This document shows positions 6,949 through 10,217 of a stretch of 10,217 nucleotides of DNA, in pieces. Where the stretch lies: NCBI GenBank assembly GCA_015057205.1, contig SVEW01000081.1, forward strand, positions 1 through 10,217. Reading direction: 5' to 3'. The stretch is from Lachnospiraceae bacterium. Lineage in GTDB: Bacteria > Bacillota > Clostridia > Lachnospirales > Lachnospiraceae. Within the stretch, counting starts at the first letter, position 1. The number at the start of each line of letters is the position of its first letter. The notes under the pieces are model-generated. The model did not search any database. It saw only the letters and a list, made by a program, of their open reading frames with translations, and had not been told where the DNA came from. A program made the translations under genes and the position numbers.

Positions 6949-8247
6949 ATGAAAAGTAAAATTACCAATACATTTGTAGTTGGATTTGCAGTGTTTGCAA
7001 TGTTATTTGGCGCAGGCAATCTGGTATTTCCGCCCTATCTGGGAATGCAGTCACAGAGCAATTGGCTCTGGGGATTCCTCGGATTTGCAGTGATGGATGT
7101 GGTTTTGGCCGTTGTTGTAATGAATGTCATCGCCAGCAAGAAGGATGGAGCAGATGGAATCGTTGGTATTCTTGGGAAACATTTATCCAAGGTGCTAATG
7201 CTTGCACTTTACATTTGCATTGGACCATTGGTTGCAATCCCGAGAACAGCGGCAACAACCTATGAGCTATCCATTGCACCGTTGTTACCAAAGTTTAATT
7301 CGATTATCTTTTCCGTGATATTCTTCGGTTTGGTATTGATTCTTTGCATTCGACCATCCAAGATTATCGATATTATCGGAGCGGTACTTGCACCGATTTT
7401 GTTAATAACCTTAGGTGTTTTGATTGTAAAAGGAATCATGAACCCACTTGGAAGAATTCCTGCAGGCGGAGAATTGTACACATCTGTACACACCGGCATT
7501 ACCACAGGTTATCAGACCATGGATGCCATTGCCGCACTAGCTTTTTCAATTATTATTATAGCACAGGTTAAGGATTATAAGTTAAAAAATAAATCGGAAG
7601 AAAGAAAAATGATTCGTCATGCCTGCTATATTGCAGGAATTGCCCTTGTGCTTATTTATGGCGGTCTTGCTTATCTTGGGGCAAGCGTTGCCGGAGTTTA
7701 TCCGAAGAATATTTCAAGAACGGACATTATTATTAATCTTGCGAAGGATATTTTAGGACCGGCAGGTCTTATCGTTTTGGCAGTTATCGTAGCAGCAGCA
7801 TGCTTGACCACTGCAATTGGATTGGTTTCTTCTTGCGCTGCTTATCTTGAGAAATTTACGAATCAAAAGGTATCCTACAAAGTTCACTGCACCGCAGTAT
7901 GTATTTTCAGTGCAGTACTGTGTAATGTAGGATTGGATAATATTATTGCCCTGGCAGCACCGATTTTGGATTTCATTTATCCGATTCTGTTGATACTTAT
8001 TTTCCTGGCAACTATGAAGGAATCGGTTGTATCCAGACAGGCGCGTTATGGAACAATTACCGGAGTAATTGTTTTTGTGTCTCTTCAGCTGATTGAGAAT
8101 CTTACACATGTCAGCGCAGTGACAGCACACATGCCACTTGCATCCTATGGATTTGCTTGGGTATTGCCTGCAGCAATCGGTATGATTGTAGGTATGATAA
8201 TCGGTAGAATCGTACCGGCACGAGAAGCGATGGGTTATGGAAACTAA
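6949..8247 (+). CDS. brnQ: Branched-chain amino acid:cation symporter, LIVCS/BrnQ family
   Basis: A 432-residue integral membrane transporter for uptake of leucine, isoleucine and valine, coupled to Na+ or H+. The family's N-terminal signature FGAGNLVFPP is at residues 20-29. About twelve hydrophobic helices follow, and other conserved parts are visible: IGPLVAIPRTAATTYE, the TGYQTMDAIAALAF segment, and the middle loop KNKSEERKM before helix 7. Full length for the family. GGAGG (6936-6940) is the ribosome binding site for ATG 6949. It has its own promoter and a strong terminator, so it is a single-gene transcript. The divergent LysR gene and the dyad by the promoter suggest local regulation. 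Family assignment is confident; exact substrate preference is inferred. Confidence 0.93.
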   Translation: MKSKITNTFVVGFAVFAMLFGAGNLVFPPYLGMQSQSNWLWGFLGFAVMDVVLAVVVMNVIASKKDGADGIVGILGKHLSKVLMLALYICIGPLVAIPRTAATTYELSIAPLLPKFNSIIFSVIFFGLVLILCIRPSKIIDIIGAVLAPILLITLGVLIVKGIMNPLGRIPAGGELYTSVHTGITTGYQTMDAIAALAFSIIIIAQVKDYKLKNKSEERKMIRHACYIAGIALVLIYGGLAYLGASVAGVYPKNISRTDIIINLAKDILGPAGLIVLAVIVAAACLTTAIGLVSSCAAYLEKFTNQKVSYKVHCTAVCIFSAVLCNVGLDNIIALAAPILDFIYPILLILIFLATMKESVVSRQARYGTITGVIVFVSLQLIENLTHVSAVTAHMPLASYGFAWVLPAAIGMIVGMIIGRIVPAREAMGYGN

Positions 8248-8274
8248 TTAATCGTTCCACTTCTATAAATACTA

Positions 8275-8320
8275 TACGGCCACCGAAGAGGAAAAACTTC
8301 GGTGGCCGTAGTGTTTTTTT
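8275..8320 (+). terminator. Strong Rho-independent terminator of brnQ
   Basis: A perfect 14-bp stem (8275-8288 with 8297-8310, core GGCCACCGAAG/CTTCGGTGGCC) with an 8-base A-rich loop, followed three bases later by seven Ts (8314-8320). It isolates brnQ from the exporter region downstream. Confidence 0.95.
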
Positions 8321-8323
8321 GTC

Positions 8324-8341
8324 CCAATGCAAATGCATTGG
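8324..8341. promoter_or_regulatory. 18-base near-perfect palindrome upstream of the exporter promoter
   Basis: CCAATGCA and TGCATTGG are perfect 8-base arms around AA. It lies 54 bases upstream of the TTGACA of the exporter transcript and just past the brnQ U-tract. It may be a regulator-binding site. No regulator gene is next to it in the window, and no family is assigned. Confidence 0.4.
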
Positions 8342-8395
8342 TTATAGGGGATATTGTATTTTATTGTATCTTTTATTTGAGTTGTTTAAAAAGTA

Positions 8396-8425
8396 TTGAC
8401 AGATTAATTAGAAAATGTTTACAAT
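8396..8425 (+). promoter_or_regulatory. Sigma-A promoter of the leader peptide/ABC exporter transcript
   Basis: A perfect TTGACA (8396-8401), an 18-base spacer and TACAAT (8420-8425). The start would be near 8432. The sequence ahead is A/T-rich and holds ATTGTAT twice, ten bases apart (8353-8359 and 8363-8369). This is the only convincing promoter between brnQ and the exporter, about 430 bases before the exporter's start codon, which implies a long regulated leader. Confidence 0.8.
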
Positions 8426-8460
8426 GTATGCGTAACTAACAAACAAAGGAAGTATGAAAG

Positions 8461-8623
8461 GAGGTAAAGTATGATGAACGTGATTGTAAGAATTCACTAT
8501 GTTAACAAAGAAAGAACCAACAAGAGACGACTTTACCTCGAAGAGCATGCCCTACCCCTATGATAAAGGATAGAGCTTACTGTTTGTATATATTTGCGAG
8601 TGAAATTATAGACCTGAGGTAGA
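8461..8623 (+). promoter_or_regulatory. Competing RNA pairings of a transcription attenuator (segments 1, 2, 3)
   Basis: Segment 1, GAGGTAAAGT (8461-8470), covers the leader Shine-Dalgarno and the base before ATG. Segment 2, ACTTTACCTC (8530-8539), inside the leader ORF, is its perfect 10-base complement. Segment 3, GAGGTAGA (8616-8623), is the loop-proximal half of the terminator's 5' arm and pairs with TTTACCTC of segment 2, with one G-U. So 1:2 leaves the terminator free to form, and 2:3 destroys it. A ribosome held at or just after the start codon would cover segment 1 and favour 2:3, allowing readthrough. Confidence 0.6.
8471..8563 (+). CDS. 30-residue leader peptide ahead of the ABC exporter attenuator
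   Basis: A short ORF (MMNVIVRIHYVNKE..., ending EEHALPL, then TGA). It is preceded by a perfect Shine-Dalgarno AAAGGAGGT (8457-8465) five bases before the ATG and about 40 bases after the predicted transcription start. It is too short to be an ordinary enzyme and carries many basic residues (KER at 13-15, KRR at 18-20). Its job is probably regulatory: codons 20-23 contain CTTTACCTC, which can pair either with its own Shine-Dalgarno or with the terminator's 5' arm. Ribosome position on the ORF would then decide whether transcription reaches the exporter. Lys/Arg-X-Lys/Arg motifs are known macrolide stall sites, so macrolide-like drugs are possible inducers, by inference only. I do not recognise the peptide sequence. 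Real translation is likely but unproven. Confidence 0.65.
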   Translation: MMNVIVRIHYVNKERTNKRRLYLEEHALPL

Positions 8624-8651
8624 TGAAACGTCTGCCTTAGGTCTATTTTTT
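8608..8651 (+). terminator. Intrinsic terminator (attenuator) in the exporter leader
   Basis: A 16-bp stem (8608-8623 with 8631-8646, two G-U pairs) with a 7-base loop TGAAACG, followed directly by six Ts (8646-8651). The outer pairs are ATAGACCT/AGGTCTAT. It stands 45 bases after the leader peptide stop and more than 200 bases before the exporter, with no other gene between, so its job is most simply to stop the exporter transcript early. Confidence 0.88.
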
Positions 8652-8715
8652 GTGCAGAGCACTTAGCGAATCAAGCTCGAAGAGCGCAGATGAGGTTAGT
8701 GCGAGCCATGTCGGA
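8652..8715 (+). repeat. Imperfect direct repeat, copy 1
   Basis: Starts GTGCAGAGC directly after the attenuator U-tract and ends ATGTCGGA. Its 30-base core (8663-8692) matches 28 of 30 bases in copy 2 (8771-8800). Copy 1 contains the small hairpin GCTC-GAA-GAGC. A partial third unit, beginning CACTTA-CGA, may lie at about 8717-8741. The sequence is more G/C-rich than the flanks and has no coding signals. Confidence 0.7.
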
Positions 8716-8756
8716 ACACTTAACGAGTACGAAGTACGAGTTTACGTGAGACGACA

Positions 8757-8823
8757 GTGCAGAGCAGAGCTTAGCGAATCAAACTCGCAGAGCGCAGATG
8801 TGAATAGGGCAAATCAAGTCGGA
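8757..8823 (+). repeat. Imperfect direct repeat, copy 2
   Basis: Second copy, starting GTGCAGAGC with an extra AGAGC, then TTAGCGAATCAAACTCG, and ending AAGTCGGA. It begins 105 bases after copy 1. The pair lies wholly in the untranslated leader between attenuator and exporter. It could be a dispersed intergenic element; no inverted ends or transposase are seen. Confidence 0.7.
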
Positions 8824-8838
8824 TTTTCGGCCGAAAAT
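8823..8838. promoter_or_regulatory. Perfect 16-base palindrome just upstream of the exporter RBS
   Basis: ATTTTCGGCCGAAAAT is exactly self-complementary and ends 13 bases before AGGAGG. AGATTTTTAT follows it. As DNA it could be an operator for a dimeric repressor; as RNA it could fold into a short hairpin (6 bp, GGCC loop) acting as a weak second terminator or affecting translation. The sequence does not decide between these. Confidence 0.45.
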
Positions 8839-8864
8839 AGATTTTTATAAAGGAGGAAGGAAAC

Positions 8865-10217
8865 GTGAAAAAACTAAGTGTACGAGAAATGGGCCGTCCC
8901 TATATTGGTTTCATTTTACTTGGAAGTATTTGTATGTTTGCGGCAACGCTGTTAGAGTTGTTGTTCCCACTGGTGACGAAATCCATTGTGGATGACGTGA
9001 TTGTGGGAGGACATACGGAATTATTGATGCGGTTGTTGGCAGCAATTCTTGGAATAGGAATTTTTTCCGGATTGTTTCATTATGCAAAGGAATACATTTT
9101 CGATCGTGTAGGTTGTGCGGTGGCATCCGATGTGAGAAGAAAACTGTTTACGCATATTCAGGGGCTTTCCATGGATTATTTCGACAACACCAATACCGGT
9201 GAGTTGATGGCAAGAATCAAGGAAGATGCTGACATGATGTGGGATGCGTTTGGTATGACCGGTATGCTCACCATTCAGGTAACGGTACACGTAATTGTGG
9301 TGGTTTATTGCATGCTGACGCAGAACGTGTTGTTAACGCTTTTTCCGGTGAGTGTTATGTTAATTATGGCGGTCTTGGCCGTTTACATGGAAAGAGAATT
9401 GGACAAAGTATTTTCCGATATTAGTGAAAAAAACGCAGAGCTTACCACTGTGGCAGAGGAAAACCTTTCCGGTGTGCGTACAGTAAAAGCGTTTGTGCGG
9501 GAAGGGTATGAAATTGAGAAATTCCGGAAAAGAAATACGGAATATTGCGATTTGAATATGAAAATGACAAAGGTTCTGGTGCGGATTTATCCGTATTTTG
9601 AGCTGGTGGGAAAAATATTGCCGGTTATGACGGCGATTCTTGGAGGATTTTTGGTGGCAAGGGATGCGATGACCATTGGAACGCTGGTGGCGTTCGTGGA
9701 GTATAGCCGGAACATTGTGTGGCCATGTGAAGTTATCGGCGAACTTGCCAATGAGATTTCCGCAATTCATGCATCTTACAAGAAAATCAATAAGGTTATG
9801 GACAATGAGCCAACTATTTTTGACAAGAAAAATCCGGTGATTTTGCCGGAGGTGAAGGGAGAAATTACCTTCGAACATGTGGATTTTGAGAGAGAAAATC
9901 ATGACGTGTTAAAGGATGTCAGTTTTACTTTAAAGGCGGGGCAAACCCTTGGAATTATGGGGGAAACCGGTTCCGGTAAGTCGTCGGTTATTCGCTTGAT
10001 GGGAAGACTGTTTGATGTGACCGGAGGAAGTGTGAAGTTAGATGGTGTGGACGTGCGGGACCTAACGCTGAAACAGGTGCGGGGAAGTATAGCACCGGTA
10101 ATGCAGGATGTTTTTCTTTTTTCGGATACGGTGGAAGACAACATTCGTATGGGTGCGAAGGAACATATTAGCCGGACAGAGGTTGTAAAGGCTGCCAAAA
10201 AAGCCCAGGCCGATGCA
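8865..10217 (+). CDS. ABC exporter half-transporter (permease plus ATPase), 3' end outside the window
   Basis: A type IV ABC exporter subunit, membrane domain first and ATPase domain second; 451 codons are visible and the frame is open at the right edge. It starts with GTG at 8865, nine bases after AGGAGG (8851-8856). Residues of about 10-310 form the six-helix ABC_membrane domain, with the conserved coupling segment LSMDYFDNTNTGELMARIKEDADM and the ENLSGVRTVKAFVRE segment. The nucleotide-binding domain begins near residue 335 (GEITFEHVDF). Walker A is GETGSGKSS (366-374, Lys372) and the Q-loop is VMQDVFLF (Gln414). The LSGGQ signature and Walker B are beyond the window. The pattern resembles heterodimeric multidrug exporters such as BmrCD, LmrCD or YheIH, whose partner gene usually follows directly, but I cannot see it. 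The attenuator-bearing leader supports a drug-export role. The exact substrate is unknown. Confidence 0.9.
   Translation, partial: MKKLSVREMGRPYIGFILLGSICMFAATLLELLFPLVTKSIVDDVIVGGHTELLMRLLAAILGIGIFSGLFHYAKEYIFDRVGCAVASDVRRKLFTHIQGLSMDYFDNTNTGELMARIKEDADMMWDAFGMTGMLTIQVTVHVIVVVYCMLTQNVLLTLFPVSVMLIMAVLAVYMERELDKVFSDISEKNAELTTVAEENLSGVRTVKAFVREGYEIEKFRKRNTEYCDLNMKMTKVLVRIYPYFELVGKILPVMTAILGGFLVARDAMTIGTLVAFVEYSRNIVWPCEVIGELANEISAIHASYKKINKVMDNEPTIFDKKNPVILPEVKGEITFEHVDFERENHDVLKDVSFTLKAGQTLGIMGETGSGKSSVIRLMGRLFDVTGGSVKLDGVDVRDLTLKQVRGSIAPVMQDVFLFSDTVEDNIRMGAKEHISRTEVVKAAKKAQADA

Larger units (their letters stand above)
8248..8864 (+). other. 617-base regulatory gap between brnQ and the ABC exporter
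   Basis: Apart from the 30-codon leader ORF no protein-coding gene is convincing here. In order it holds the brnQ terminator, an 18-base palindrome, a sigma-A promoter, the leader ORF with attenuator pairings, the attenuator terminator, two direct repeats, a 16-base palindrome and the exporter ribosome binding site. The predicted exporter leader is about 430 bases, long for a bacterial transcript and consistent with layered regulation. Confidence 0.75.

Noticed and set aside
6942..6959. ATG overlapping the brnQ start region (a five-codon frame)
   Set aside because: Only one base from the Shine-Dalgarno and out of frame; ATG 6949 has proper spacing and gives the family-standard N-terminus.
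8652..8823. Possible CRISPR array or insertion sequence from the repeats
   Set aside because: Only two long imperfect copies with no regular spacers, no cas genes, no inverted ends and no transposase.
8650..8850. 66-codon open frame across the direct repeats
   Set aside because: Starts with TTG inside the attenuator U-tract, has no ribosome binding site, and its low-complexity product is only a translation of the repeat DNA.

Overview
The window looks like chromosomal DNA from a low-to-moderate GC, spore-forming Firmicute, most likely a gut or rumen Clostridia of the Lachnospiraceae type. This rests on an alpha/beta-type small acid-soluble spore protein with a sigma-G-like promoter, strong AGGAGG ribosome binding sites, A/T-rich codon use, and secreted BspA-like leucine-rich-repeat and clostripain-family proteins with YDG/Fn3-type C-terminal modules. 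The genus is inference. No tRNA, rRNA, CRISPR array, transposase or phage gene was seen.

Layout. Bases 1-450 are the C-terminal end of a Lys-rich secreted leucine-rich-repeat protein, closed by a hairpin terminator. Bases 680-4194 hold a probable two-gene operon: a large secreted clostripain-like (C11) cysteine peptidase and a four-helix small membrane protein. Bases 4334-5575 encode a lone imidazolonepropionase (hutI) with its own leader. A shared bidirectional terminator at about 5583-5619 separates it from the convergent spore protein gene (minus strand). Upstream of that, still on the minus strand, is a LysR-type regulator. It is divergent from a brnQ-like branched-chain amino acid symporter, with a LysR-box-like inverted repeat between them. 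brnQ ends in a very strong terminator.

The most interesting part is the 617-base gap 8248-8864, ahead of an ABC exporter gene that runs off the right edge. It holds an 18-base palindrome, a good sigma-A promoter, a 30-codon leader ORF with a perfect Shine-Dalgarno, an intrinsic terminator, a pair of roughly 65-base direct repeats, and a second perfect 16-base palindrome just before the exporter RBS. A segment inside the leader ORF is perfectly complementary (10 bp) to the leader's own Shine-Dalgarno. It is also complementary, with one G-U pair, to the 5' arm of the terminator. That is the mutually exclusive 1:2 / 2:3 / 3:4 arrangement of a ribosome-controlled transcription attenuator. The exporter therefore looks antibiotic- or translation-stress-inducible. 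The mechanism is known in general for resistance and multidrug ABC genes. This leader sequence is not one I recognise.
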